DNA of 64,000 bases, taken from NCBI GenBank assembly GCA_033782935.1, contig JAWQEG010000501.1, positions 131,501 to 195,500 on the forward strand, written 5' to 3'. The notes under the pieces are model-generated. The model did no database searches. It was not told the DNA's origin and saw only the letters and a program-made list of their open reading frames with translations. Shown one piece after another: positions 35,201 to 45,847 of the stretch. The DNA comes from Petrolisthes cinctipes (Eukaryota > Arthropoda > Malacostraca > Decapoda > Porcellanidae). Position numbers and translations under genes: made by a program. How positions within the stretch are numbered: the stretch's first letter is position 1; every line of letters begins with the position of its first letter.

Positions 35201-37159
35201 CTGTAGTTAATTCTCATTATGCTTACCGAAGCTTTTAATTATGCGTACAATTTTGTATCTGGTTGAGATTTCTTTAAGAATTTTTGATAAATTGTATTAT
35301 TTGTTTCATATAATTTTAGGTTTTTCTACAAAGAGAAGGAAGCAGTGAATGCAAAGATACTAAAAGATGTCAAGTTTCCAATGGTTCTGGATGTGTTTGA
35401 CCTGTGCACTCCTGAACTGCAGAAGAAACTCACTCCTATTAGATCAAAGTACAAGGTGAGATGTTTTATGGAATTTGGGGGAGTTTAGTTGCCAATTTCC
35501 TTTCTTGGTAAATCAAAGAGTTCTAGATTTCATATGTGTTGTATAAAAGTGACCTGGCCTTGTTAGTAAACCTTTTAAATTGCCTTAATTAAGACAGCAC
35601 TTATAACGGTAAATGGTCTTATAAAAAAAAAGTCATTCCATCTTCCTTTCTTTTTGTCACCATCCTCATTATCAATTGAGGCATTTGGAAGTGGCATCCA
35701 CATCTCCCACCATTCTTGTTATGGTGCAGTCAGTCTTCTATCCCCTATGATACAGGGGGGTGAGTAAGGATTGGGAACCCTGCTCTCTACACAATGACCC
35801 CACCAGCCTCTGAGCTGGACCCTTGTCTGTCAGGGGCCTTGTACTGGCTCTAGAGTCTAGAGTCTACATTGAAAAAGGGAAGTGGGATATCAATGATGAT
35901 GACCATCCTTATTAGTTTTTCTTCTCATCTATATCCTTGAAGGGTCTATCATGCCCATTTCCTTCATCCTTTGGCCAAAATTATTCTGTTCATATTCACA
36001 TGTGTCTTGTATTCTACTGAGAACAAGTTAAGGGACAGATGAAACCTTAGTTTGACTAGAGAGTGTAGGAAAAAATGCTCTAGTGGCACCTTCTATATGC
36101 TGTCCATGTTCCAGTATTCCTAGCTTCCTTCAGGCCTTTTGTATATCTTCAGGACATGGAGGAACGCCAGGTGGAGGAGGAGCGAGCCCGGAAAAGAGGT
36201 AAACCACTCCTAACTGCAGAAAAGCCAAAGACACGCTCCCTACCTTACTCCTTTGAAGATGGTAAGTAGTTTTATTTTTCCTTCTAGTTCTCAGTGATGG
36301 AGAGAAGCCAAAAGCTCTGTTTTATTTTTTTGTAGTCGTGCAATTCCTGTCATACATTAGTGATCAGATTCCTAGAGAACAAACATTCACACATCCAACC
36401 ACATATTTTTGAAGAGTGCTTACCTAGTTTGCAGTACTATTCATTTATTCCTGATTCCCTGTACTCTGTCTTTCCCCCATTTACACATTATTATATTTCT
36501 GACACCTTTATTCTTCCACTTGCTCCTAAACAGACTATGGCAGTAACAACAGTGGGTTTTACCAGCTGGAGGCAGTACTAACCCACCAGGGAAGGTCCTC
36601 ATCTTCTGGTCACTATGTGGGCTGGGTAAGGTGGCGTGCTGGGGAGTGGCTTAAGTGTGATGACGATGATGTCACTCCAGTCGCAGAAGAGGACATATTT
36701 AAGTTGTCAGGTGGAGGTAAGGCTCTTGTTATCATCATGTTGACAGTTTAGTGATTGGTTTGGGGATAGTCAGTGTTGGTTTTAGCTTACAAATTCAACA
36801 AGTAATAATAGCATGCGATTTACAATTTTTTTTTTTTTTTTTAATTGCTGGCTTGAAAGGGGGAGTGATTGTGTGCAAAACCCATTTTACTTTCTGTAAT
36901 TCTGCTTCCTCTTCTACCCCTGGCACTAAAGCCTCCCCACCCCATGAAAAAAGGGAAATGGGGTATTGATGATGATGATGACTGTTATAATTACTTTACT
37001 TTGGCTCATTTTAACATGTATCCTGACTGTTTTGCTTTGTGCATTTCAGGAGACTGGCATTGTGCATACATCCTGCTGTATGGGCCAAGGATACTGGAAG
37101 TTTTAGAGGAGGAGGAGGAAAAGAAGCCAGCAGAGGAGACCAAGATGGAGACAGAGTGA
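29250..37159 (+). CDS. USP14: Ubiquitin carboxyl-terminal hydrolase 14 (proteasome-associated deubiquitinase)
   Basis: Cysteine protease (peptidase C19) that trims ubiquitin chains from substrates at the 26S proteasome. Twelve exons: 29250-29265, 30692-30870, 31717-31824, 32042-32159, 33147-33309, 33756-33884, 34222-34390, 34687-34790, 35320-35455, 36153-36261, 36534-36716, 37050-37159, encoding 507 aa, close to the vertebrate length. Order: N-terminal ubiquitin-like domain (about 4-80, VKWGKELYPDIELNTGEPP) that docks on the proteasome; USP domain from about 103. Catalytic Cys115 in NLGNTCYLNA (codon 32081-32083), His437 in SSSGHYVGW, and acidic residues in KCDDDDV; the QQD motif is also present. 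The first exon encodes only MPAYN plus one base and is placed by the ATG, the GTAAAG donor and the family start. The C-terminus is Glu-rich. All phases agree and there is no disruption. Introns carry several mobile elements. Confidence 0.96.
29440..30200 (+). repeat. Tandemly duplicated repeat in USP14 intron 1
   Basis: TTACCCACTxxTTT..ACCATTCTAA, TTCTTCTATGGCATTT and TTTCCAAGATAGGGCAT recur at about 29471, 29599 and 29780, giving two to three partial copies 130-185 bases apart. A second family (ACTACCGGGACCTAACCTGGGCA) repeats at about 29930 and 30080. Related sequence occurs inverted near 120-260. A short CCTAACCTAACC run at about 29910 resembles arthropod telomere repeat but is too short to be one. 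Confidence 0.6.
30926..31336. mobile_element. Mariner-type MITE in USP14 intron 2
   Basis: Left end TA-CAAACGGCAAAAAAAATTTCG and right end (inverted) TA-CAGTCGGCAAAAAAAGTTTC, each bordered by TA. The interior is about 407 bp and non-coding. The CAGTCGGC terminus is the same as in the MITE at 44832-44994. Confidence 0.75.
32560..33030 (+). mobile_element. LINE fragments in USP14 intron 4
   Basis: About 32580-32870 retains a decayed reverse-transcriptase C-terminal region (VMFLGGIFDSEGG-like, LLTNKTIPLKNRGNVYDTC, LLYGTE). About 32925-33030 is a separate copy of the CR1/L2-like LINE tail (ACCATCTGCTGGTGGAGTGG) seen at 26940-27030. Frames are broken. Confidence 0.65.
35690..35912 (+). repeat. 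Retroposon copy with GATGATG tail (USP14 intron 9)
   Basis: Contains GGACCCTTGTCTGTCAGGGG, CTAGAGTCTAGAGTC and a terminal GAAAAAGGGAAGTGGGATATCAATGATGATGA. Same family as 21345-21450 and 36850-36985, here the longest copy. Confidence 0.65.
36828..36985 (+). repeat. Retroposon copy with (GAT)n tail (USP14 intron 11)
   Basis: Starts after a T-run (36828-36842) and ends CATGAAAAAAGGGAAATGG..TATTGATGATGATGATGA. Third member of the family at 21345 and 35690. Confidence 0.6.
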
Positions 37160-38445
37160 GATTGGACATCTTAAATAAGTACAGTCACAGTCCCAAGTTT
37201 TGATGCCTCCCTTGTGCCAGTTAGACACCAAAGCCAAGGTTGTAATATTGCTGAATAATGAGGCAACAATACAGTGGGGTTCTGATACCTTAGTGCCAGA
37301 TAACCAAAATGGCACACACATATTTGGTCCTTTAGCTTTACTTTAATTGGATCAGGGCTTTGATGTTCCGATGGCCGAGACGGCACCAAATCTTGAGAGG
37401 TGGTGAATGTGCAGTTGGGAACTTTAGAAGATTGTTACCCATAGAAACATCCTGTAAGCAGTGATCAGCAGGAAATATTTACTCGTTGGATACCAAATGT
37501 TGAACCATCAAGAAAAGCTTTAGGGATATGATACAACCTGCAACCAGATATTTATATTGAGAAAGTTGAAGCCAATAGAAATATCCTGTAGAACCTTAAG
37601 GCATTGGTTGGTTGAGAGGTACAATATTAACCAATCATCACAAACCAGACTGTCAAGTTGGAGAGGAGCATTCATGAAAGTACAGTACATAAACTGCCAG
37701 TCTGTCATCCACAAGAGTCACTGCAGATGTTCATGTTCCCAAAATCTTCATAAGTTCCCTATTTGCCAGCTGTGCCAGTAGCTGTTTTGCTCTGTAGGGT
37801 CACTCTTGGTTAGACTTCTACTGCCATATCAAACACTCTCTTTTTCTACTTTTCTGATACAGTATGTGATATGCAGGATTCCAAGATTAATTCCACTGCA
37901 GCTGATTGTTTTATGTGATGTGACTGTGTTAACTTGTTTCCATGTCTGCTTAAATTAAATTTCTTCAAATTACAATTGGTGCCGTGACCATTCAGAATAG
38001 TTGTCCACCAACTGTTGTTTTTTAAAATTTTAGATGACTTTGTTCCTCACTTCTTTAGCCCACTCACTCTGTATTATCTCCCCAAAATATGTTAATATAT
38101 TGTCAAGGTAGCCAGTTAAGCAGTTTTCATATATCCATTGTATATTTCCAATGTTTGTAAGCACTTGTTGGAACATAAATGATAAGTGCTTGCTTTTATG
38201 CAAGAATATCTTCACATTACTGCAAAGTTCAATAATGAATATTGTTATTTCCACACCAAGTTAATACAAAGGTTGGGAAATTACACTTGGTCTGAGAAAA
38301 ACAGCTTAACGGGTATAAACTGATATTGTGGCCTGTGGTTGGATGTTAGTGGCAAAGAGGGTGTTGCCTTATAATAATAATGGTTTGTAAATCATGCGAG
38401 TCAAGGAAGTGGTTATAATAAACATTTTTCATTGCCTGTTATTTT
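37160..38445 (+). other. USP14: USP14 3' UTR
   Basis: Follows TGA 37157-37159. A canonical AATAAA at 38417-38422 with a T/G-rich stretch 20-40 bases on (CATTGCCTGTTATTTTGTC) is a good polyadenylation site. No other gene is seen in the interval. Confidence 0.7.
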
Positions 38446-38589
38446 GTCATTTTATTATTCTGCCAGCATTGCTTGGGGTAAACAGGGTTTGGTTATTTAT
38501 CACTGTATTGACTAACAATTGTAGTGGTTTTAGAGTTAAAAGATAATGGTTCATCACAAAAATATCAAAGTAAACTACTGTAAAAGTTA

Positions 38590-38940
38590 TTCTCTTAGCT
38601 CGAGTCCCTGTTGTTGTTGTTGTCGATGTCCCAGGGCAGAATGGCCTCCTGCCCCTCAGACACGGTACTCTGCCCCCCGGTACTCTGGTCACAATGAAAA
38701 AACAAATTAAAATAAAGGAGGGGCTGGCCCTATATGCCTGGGCTACCGAAGCACATCCCAGGGAAATGGGACCAGGGAGTCTGGGGGCCTCATTGGGGGG
38801 AAGGTCTTTGATCCCACAGCCAGTGCTGTGGGCCCAAGTCCACGTTACCACAAGAGCTATAAGTGGGGCCGCACCTTCCATGCACCCCCTGTGTGCTGGA
38901 GGTCCACACAGTAGTGAAAAAAAAAAAAAAAAAAAAAAAC
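38590..38940 (+). mobile_element. Retroposon-like repeat with poly(A) tail
   Basis: A compact GC-rich block (TGTCCCAGGGCAGAATGGCC, GGTACTCTGGTCACAATG, GAAATGGGACCAGGGAGTC) unlike its AT-rich surroundings. It ends in an uninterrupted A run of about 22 bases (38917-38939). No pol III boxes identified; no second copy in the window. Confidence 0.5.
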
Positions 38941-39084
38941 GGTTACAGTACACATCACGTGGATTTTTAATCCATGTGGGCAGATCTCGTCAAATCCACT
39001 AGAAAGTGACCAGATCCTACAACAATCTTTATTCTAACTCTGTGGAGGATGACTAATATTCACAGAGAATAAAGTCAGCCCCCC

Positions 39085-39445
39085 TGGGCAGTCTTTCTAT
39101 GTATATTTCAATGTGCGTATGTGTGTGTATGTATATTTCTATGTGTGTATGAGTGTATATATAACCTCCATGTACAAACCCAAACCCCCATGTGTGCCAA
39201 AAAATACACACACAATCCTACAATATGTATGTATGTATGTATATTTCTATGTGTGTATGTATGTATAAATCATTCTGTGTATATTTCTATGTGCGTATGT
39301 GTGTGTATGTAGGCTATATTTCTATGTGTGTATGTAAGCTTCAAATCCATCCATGTACATAAATAAACTCCCATGTGCGCCAAAAATACACAAACACACA
39401 CCATCCTACAATATGTATGTATATGTATATTTCCATGTGCGTATG
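39085..39445. repeat. TATGTATG / ATATTTCTATGTG microsatellite cluster
   Basis: Repeated GTATGTATATTTCTATGTGTGTATG blocks alternate with CATGTGCGCCAAAAATACAC blocks (39187, 39372). This is a degenerate higher-order array of about 200 bases per unit, two units visible. Confidence 0.7.
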
Positions 39446-39448
39446 TGT

Positions 39449-39729
39449 GTACAGCTCCGGACAGATCAAGGGTCCACACTTCTTCTACCAGCGACTTGGT
39501 TTGGGCCTCATCTGATCTGGTAACAGTTGCAGGTGGAGGGAGGGGGGATGTTAGTGAGAGAGGAGGAGAGAAAAGTGGGCGGAGCTATATAAGAGGGTAA
39601 CGAATGATCAGGTAGAGAAGCCGTGTGTCAGGAGGAATGAATGAAGCATACACTGTGAACGGTATCGAATCACCAACAGTTTAAAGCAGGGTTCTTCAAT
39701 CTTTTTCAGTCGTGACCCAGTTTTTACCA
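39449..39729 (+). repeat. Left arm of a 3.6-kb inverted-repeat structure
   Basis: About 281 bp matching the reverse complement of 42776-43056. It contains GGGCGGAGCTATATAAGAGG (TATA box at 39586-39593), a promoter-like sequence, and ends with a hAT-like terminus CAGGGTTCTTCAATC beginning at 39687. Confidence 0.85.
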
Positions 39730-39837
39730 TGGAGGTATAATATTAAGGAGGCGGCATGACGTCACAAAGGTGAAGCCAACTCAGCTGATCACGTCGGACC
39801 ATCAACTTCACCAACATTCTTTGCCATTTTTTGTAAT

Positions 39838-39990
39838 AATGCTGGCGTGTTCAGCATATGGGTGTACCCAGAGAGACAGGAATCTTTCTACTACATTTCA
39901 TAGGTATGTTAAGAAAGTCATACAGAAACATATACGACAGAAATGGACAAATCAACGAAGTGAAATTCATCACTTGCCTCACACACCGTG
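39838..39990 (+). pseudogene. THAP zinc-finger fragment of a DNA transposon
   Basis: A frame starting at the ATG at 39840 reads LACSAYGCTQRDRNLSTTFHRY, the start of a THAP (C2CH) domain: two Cys with the expected spacing, a CSAYGC core and the SFH-like TTFHRY. The continuation lacks the conserved distal Trp-Pro-His spacing and stops at 39989. It lies 150 bases inside a hAT-like terminus, so it is probably the 5' end of a decayed transposase; THAP fingers occur in several DNA-transposon transposases. Confidence 0.55.
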
Positions 39991-40334
39991 ACACCCATGT
40001 CCTGTAGAATATTAATACTGTACACACGAAAACTGCAAAGCCAAGGCTATTATAGTGTTGTGATATTAACTGTTAATGTATAACCTCACGTATATATGGC
40101 ATTGACAGGGTTATAAAAGATAAACTGGTTCCATGGGGTGACCCAATTGTGCCCAACTTAGGGTTGGCCTGTAGGGTAACTCGAGTGTTGAGAGATTGTA
40201 TTGTGAATGGTTTAGTATATTTCATAATGTTTTAAAGATATTAAATTTATAATTGTGTTTACTACGTAGACTATTTGGTTGTTGAGAATTTAGGTCTAAG
40301 TTAAGCCAATTTGCCAAAAGAGTTTTTATCACAC

Positions 40335-40935
40335 CGTCTGGGACCCACACACTTACAACAATAAAAATAAATTAGAGTCCATACAAAACAAGACTGCAAG
40401 ATGGGCCAGACGTGATTACAGACACACTACATCAGTCACTTTGCTTAAACAAGACACAAAACTAGACCCATTAGTAACACGAAGACAGATACACAGACAA
40501 CAGATGATATACAAAATCACAAACAAGTTAGTTGACATAGACAAAGACACATATCTACACCCTACAAGTATACGATCCACTAGAGGCAGCCACAACTTAA
40601 AATACCATACATACCAGACAAGCACTGATATATTTAGGCACTCATTCTTTCCCCGCAGCATCCAAGAGTGGAATCATCTCCCATCTCACGTAGTTAATAG
40701 CCCCACTCTTGACACGTTTAGAAATAGGATCACCAATCATTACCTCCCCAATCCTAATCCTCAACCCACAGTCCCTGACCCAATCCACCCTTATCCTAAC
40801 CCTCTTCCTAATCCTGCCCTGGATCCCTAAATCCCCCGCACAACCCCCGCATATTATGCCGCCCATGAGCGGCCCTCTGCGGGACCCTAAAACTTGAAAA
40901 TTGTAAAATTACGGCCTGGGACTGATGATTAAAAT
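40335..40935 (+). mobile_element. 5'-truncated non-LTR retrotransposon fragment
   Basis: The reading frame from about 40342 to 40830 encodes the C-terminal end of a CR1/jockey-type reverse transcriptase: WDPHTYNNKNKLESIQNKTA, RRQIHRQQMIYKITNKLV and SFFPRSIQEWNHLPSHVV. The frame is open to a TAA at about 40828. The catalytic part is absent. Confidence 0.75.
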
Positions 40936-41200
40936 AATGTTCTTGTGTGAATCAGAGTGAACTGGAACTAAGTGATGACACACTTTATGCAGTAACATCC
41001 AGCCATCATGGTAAGATTTCATGTGGCTTATAAGTGGTAAAATGTTTGATACAAGACAACACACCTGAGTGTGAACTCTATTACATGACAGTTCTGGGTG
41101 TTACACCACATCTCTTCACAATAATATACATCTTCACTACACATCACATATCTGCAGTACCATATACACATCTTCACTACCCTATACACATGTGATATAG

Positions 41201-41826
41201 TGATGTGGGCAATACTTTAAGGGTTTTGGCGCCCCTTCGGCCCCAGCCACTAGCTTTTAGTTCTTCAACTATCCCTCTTTTCTTTCTATTTCCTTCCTTC
41301 TTGCTGTCTCACCACTCTATCACCGTTTTCTGGCGCTATATGACCTCGCTGTTGCGGCGCCTAATATCAATCAATTAATCAACCTCTACATATTGAGAAC
41401 CAAAATACGATCTACAACATAATCTCGGCCGTAGTTTTTCGAATCATATAATTGGACTATAAGTGATAAGGGAGAAAGGCCTATATATGTCATTAAAAGT
41501 TTTTAAGAACGAATGAGAAGGTTAAAAATATGAGAAAGAAAAGATAAACGGTAAGAAAGGAGGGAAGGACAAGCGAGAGAGGGATAAGACAGTAGGGAGG
41601 ATGTGTAAGGTTGCCAGTTACTTGAGAGATACTGTAATATATATAGCCTATGCATAAAATTAGACCAAGTTTATTGAAAACGCCATATAGCGGCGCCTAT
41701 TTAAGTTTAACATTGATTATTTTTAAGGAAATGCATATTTAGAAGAAAAAATCCTGGTAAATAGCTTAATGAATTTGTTGACAAATATGATTATTAAAAA
41801 AGTTAGAAAATTAAACCGTCTTCTGC

Positions 41827-41860
<34 letters not shown>

Positions 41861-42088
41861 CAGCTGGGCTTGGGAGAAGGTGATAAATAAGGTGGACTAC
41901 AAGCACGAGGGATTTGATTGATATTAGGTGGCGCAACAGCGAGGTCAAATAGCACCATGAAAAGGTGATAGAGAGGTGTGACAGCAAGCAAGAAGGAAAT
42001 AGGAAGATAGGAGGGGCAGTTGAAGAAATGTAAGCTAGTGGCTGGGGCCGAAGGGGCGCCCAAACCCTTAAAGTATTGCCCACATCAT
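41201..42088. mobile_element. Foldback-type element: inverted copies of one repeat
   Basis: About 175-bp arms at 41201-41374 and, inverted, 41913-42088 share GATGTGGGCAATACTTTAAG, CCCCTTCGGCCCCAGCCACT and GACCTCGCTGTTGCG. The 540-bp spacer is AT-rich and carries a long A run (about 41828-41858). A diverged single copy lies at 15850-16040. Confidence 0.75.
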
Positions 42089-42389
42089 TACAGGCAATAC
42101 TCCCCTACAGGGTAAGCACGAGGGATAAAAGGAATACAGGGATAGCTGTCTAATAATCAAAGGGTAATGTATATTCAGTAGTCTATCCCACTACGATGGT
42201 GAACAAAAGACAGTGCCTTTATTTAAAGGACATAATGTAACAGATATTCTAATTATATTTGTTTGTTATTACTTTTCAACTAATCACCTTCATTTTTCTT
42301 ACCCTCTTCCCCCTCACCCTCGCCTCAAATCATCACATTTCTTCTCTTCTATATCCACTTACGTTAATGCAGTATGCACTTCTTTACAC

Positions 42390-42818
42390 CAGGGTTCTTC
42401 AAATTACGGGTCCCGAATTCCTCCAAACTGCGTCGCAGGCTCACAAAAATAAATACATGAATAAAATAGAATAATAATATTCGTGACAATAAAATAAATA
42501 TGAAGTTCATACATGAATCCACAAAACATATTTTTACAATCGAATATTCATATATTTAATTATAAATAAAACAAAATCATTGCACAAATATTAACCTTCT
42601 TGAATGAGTGTGAGAGAGAGAGAGGGAGGGTAGGTGAGGCAGTGTTTATAATTCTGGTTAGAATGCCTTTTAATCATAAATATTATGTTTCAGCGTCTGG
42701 CCTTGTATTTTCTTAGGTTGATAATTCTGGTCATTTGTAAAATATCTTTCTGTATGGGTCGCGAGAATGATGTCATAGTAAAAACTGGGTCACGACTGAA
42801 AAAGATTGAAGAACCCCG
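42390..42818. mobile_element. hAT-type non-autonomous element
   Basis: Left end CAGGGTTCTTCAAATTACGG and right end (inverted) CGGGGTTCTTCAATCTTTTT share a hAT-like CAGGGTTCTTCAA terminus. Flanking octamers CTTTACAC (42382-42389) and CTTTAAAC (42819-42826) look like an 8-bp target duplication with one mismatch. The interior is AT-rich and non-coding. The right end is also part of the long inverted repeat. Confidence 0.65.
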
Positions 42819-43056
42819 CTTTAAACTATTGGTGAATCGATACCGTTCACAGTGTATGCTTCATTCATTCCTCCTGACACATGTCTCCTCTACCTGATCA
42901 TTCGTTACCCTCTTATATAGCTCCGCCCACATTTCTCTCCTCCTCTCCCACTAACATTCCCCCTCCCTCCACCTGCAACTGTTGCCAGATCAGACGAGGC
43001 CCAAAGGAAGTCGCTGGTGGAAGAAGTGTGGACCCTTGATCTCTCCGGAGCTGTAC
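42776..43056 (-). repeat. Right arm of the 3.6-kb inverted-repeat structure
   Basis: Reverse-complement partner of 39449-39729, including the CTCTTATATAGCTCCGCCC promoter-like segment near 42910. Divergence is a few percent with small indels. Confidence 0.85.
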
Positions 43057-43675
43057 CTATCTGTGTACCTGTCTGTCTGTCTAGTCTCTAGTAACTATAA
43101 ATACCACCATCACCTCCCCCCCCCCCCACTCCCTGTTAGTGGCCCCAAGGTGTGACAAACTATACCGTCTTTCCCTCAACAACTAGACTTTCTTCTCACT
43201 CACATATATATATTTTTTCACTTAAAAGAATTAAAGGGACTTATTAGGTAACACTTAAAATTACTGCCTTTTGCCAATAAATGAATAAATATATAAAATA
43301 AGTAGATAAATAAAAACACTCTCCCTCCCTTTCATTCGTGGATTAAGGGGGAAGTTTTGTGTTGGTAAATCTGCAGCAACTGAATCTTCCAAACTATTTT
43401 TTATGTTTATATTGACACATCTCATAAACGAACTGTTCAACTGTACGCAATGCCTCAGTGACCTCAGACATTCTTTTGTTTTTCATTATTGTCGTTATTG
43501 ACCTACAGTGTTACTGATGTTAAAGTAAGCATCTATGTCTTTTGTAAAGATAAATATTTGTTTATATTTTTAATATAATGCTATATACAAATTCATAATA
43601 TTCTCTATTAAAGGCTTTGTAGCCTATTATAAATTATACTACTTAAATAATAGTCAATGATATTGTATATATATT
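43057..43675. other. Intergenic, nothing recognised
   Basis: Contains a C-run (about 43117-43129) and AT-rich sequence; no gene or mobile element identified. Confidence 0.5.
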
Positions 43676-43772
43676 TTTTACACCTCCACCTCGGGACTGA
43701 AGGTGGTCACCCTTGGCCTGAGACTCTTGCAAGGTCCCGATATTATTAAGTGATGAAACTTCAAGATGTTGG
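43676..43772 (-). mobile_element. 5'-truncated copy of the tRNA-derived SINE
   Basis: The reverse complement matches the 3' body of the SINE at 11624-12034 (GGACCTTGCAAGAGTCTCAGG; CCCGAGGTGGAGGTG). The tRNA head is absent. Confidence 0.7.
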
Positions 43773-44484
43773 TTGGTTCACATGTTTGTTTATACACGTC
43801 ATAATAATAATCATGATCTGTATAGTCGCACAATATGCTATCAGTTACTTCACAATCAATTCTAAATTACGACGGTATATAAAAAATGTATTATGATTTA
43901 TGATGGATCCTAATTTACCCAAATTTAAGGCATATTTATCAATACATATTGATATTGACTTGATAACCGTCCACTATTAGCCAGTCAGGTGGTTTGTCAT
44001 TTCAGTCTAGCAGTTGTAATCCCCTCACCTTCCCTTTCTCTCTCCATCAGTCCCTCCTAACACCCCCCTCCCCCTCTCCCTTACTCTCACCCTCTCCCCA
44101 ATAACTCGCCGGGTAGAAACAACCGTGGATGTGCTTGTCTGGGCGATGGTGGTGTTTCCCTTCCATTAGCTCGGGACTGTACTGTACATACTTGACTTTG
44201 CCTTTTATTTATATGAAGTACCGGCAGCACAGTGATAAGATTATAGATAAGATAATGTTTGCATATCTACAACCAATCCATTGGTAGAGTTTGTGTTGGC
44301 TATTACGGTTCATACTCAGCTTTCCGTGGCAGATGCACATTGATATTTATACATGTAGCCACGGTGGCATTCAATTATAGCTGACTTCAACTGTTTATGG
44401 AGGTGGAACAGGTGTTTGTAATAATAGGAACATGTTGCTTCAATATGAACACACAACGCTACACCACAGTATCTCCACTGTCCG

Positions 44485-44612
44485 TACACAAGTGAACATT
44501 AGAAGTGAATAGCCTAGCTATAGTGTTAAATATTATTGAGAGAAGCCCTGCTGAGCACCATCTGCTGGTGGAGGGGGGCATAGAATATCTAACAAACAAG
44601 TAACAAGGATAA
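44485..44612 (+). repeat. Copy of the CR1/L2-like LINE 3' tail
   Basis: GAACATTAGAAGTGA, TATTGAGAGAAGCCCTGC, CACCATCTGCTGGTGGAG and a final AACAAACAAGTAACAAGG match 26920-27030. No LINE coding sequence precedes it. Confidence 0.75.
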
Positions 44613-44829
44613 AACACGTCATTTTATTAAGAGACAACATCTGGATTTTGGCCTTCATCCATATTTCCTTGTCGGAATCATCTGTGCTTCTTCATTAGAA
44701 TGAAGTTTGTATTCCTATTACAACTACTAATGTGTAAACACAACAGGATACGTATTCGTTATCAAGATCTAGAATACCAGACACAGGTCTGTTCGTCAGC
44801 TGTCACCCCTCTGTGTATATACTGTACAG

Positions 44830-44996
44830 TACAGTCGGCGGCAAAAGTCCTGTCGCCTCACTTGCTTCACCGAGGCACGCAATGTTCATAGCCTCGAGAT
44901 TATTAGGTGTAGAAAACATGTATATTTTTCGAGTCCATGAACACTACATGTCTCGATGAAGCAGGTGAGGCGACAGGACTTCTGCCGCCGACTGTA
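44830..44996. mobile_element. Mariner-type MITE, near-palindromic
   Basis: Left end CAGTCGGCGGCAAAAGTCCT from 44832 and its inverted partner ending at 44994 match over about 45 bases. TA flanks both sides (44830-44831, 44995-44996). The whole 163-bp unit could fold into one hairpin. Confidence 0.85.
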
Positions 44997-45716
44997 CATA
45001 CACCGGCCAGCACTGCCACGTGGACAGGGTTTCACACATATTCAGAGATATAGCACCACTGTCATTATTTAGTTTGAAACAATCCACGTGTGTGAGATGG
45101 AGTATCCTCAATACACTAGCACATGAAGTGAACTTTGTTGCTTAAAGAACTGAACTGTGTGTGTTGGAGGCGGAGGTGTGAAGTGATTTGATAAGGATTA
45201 AAATATTCTCGTATTTATACTCAGCCAGAATGAAGGTTTTCTCCTGTACAATATATATGCTATTTTCACAGCACAATTTCTATGTTTATATGTCATTTCT
45301 CGAAAACTTCTACTGAGAATTTTCGATACCTACTATACATATGAAGAAATTTTAGAAACAAGAACAATTCGCCTACACTAAGTCTAATAAGCCCTGAATT
45401 TTGGCAAGAAAGTAAGGCATTTTTGCCACTGAAATGAGAGAGGTTGCTAGTATTGACCCTAATGTACCCCACCATAGAGACTACTTACTATTCCTTCCCA
45501 TATTTGGTAGACAGAGGGCGGCCTCAGTTTGGGGGCCAATCGACGTCACCAGCCCGGCCCGATATACGAGATGAACAGACCTGCTGGTATTCTAGTAGAT
45601 CTTGCTCATTATCACCTCTGCCCACCCAAACAAAACCTTCGAGTACCTCTATCTTTCTCTTAAATTAAGCTTTGTTCCGTTCACTTATTATATCTCCTAT
45701 TATGCAATTTTAATCC

Positions 45717-45751
45717 TCTTCCTCCTCCTCCTCCTCCTCCTCCTCCTCCTC

Positions 45752-45812
<61 letters not shown>

Positions 45813-45820
45813 AATAATAA
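45717..45820. repeat. (CCT)n(ACT)n compound microsatellite
   Basis: About 11 CCT units followed by about 20 ACT units. It ends roughly 30 bases before the first visible exon of the fucosyltransferase gene. Confidence 0.95.
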
Positions 45821-45847
45821 TAATTATAATGTAGCCTATATTTCCAG

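Noticed and set aside
41803..42083. Minus-strand ORFs of 86-90 codons
   Set aside because: They read through the foldback repeat and end in a poly-Phe run from the A homopolymer.
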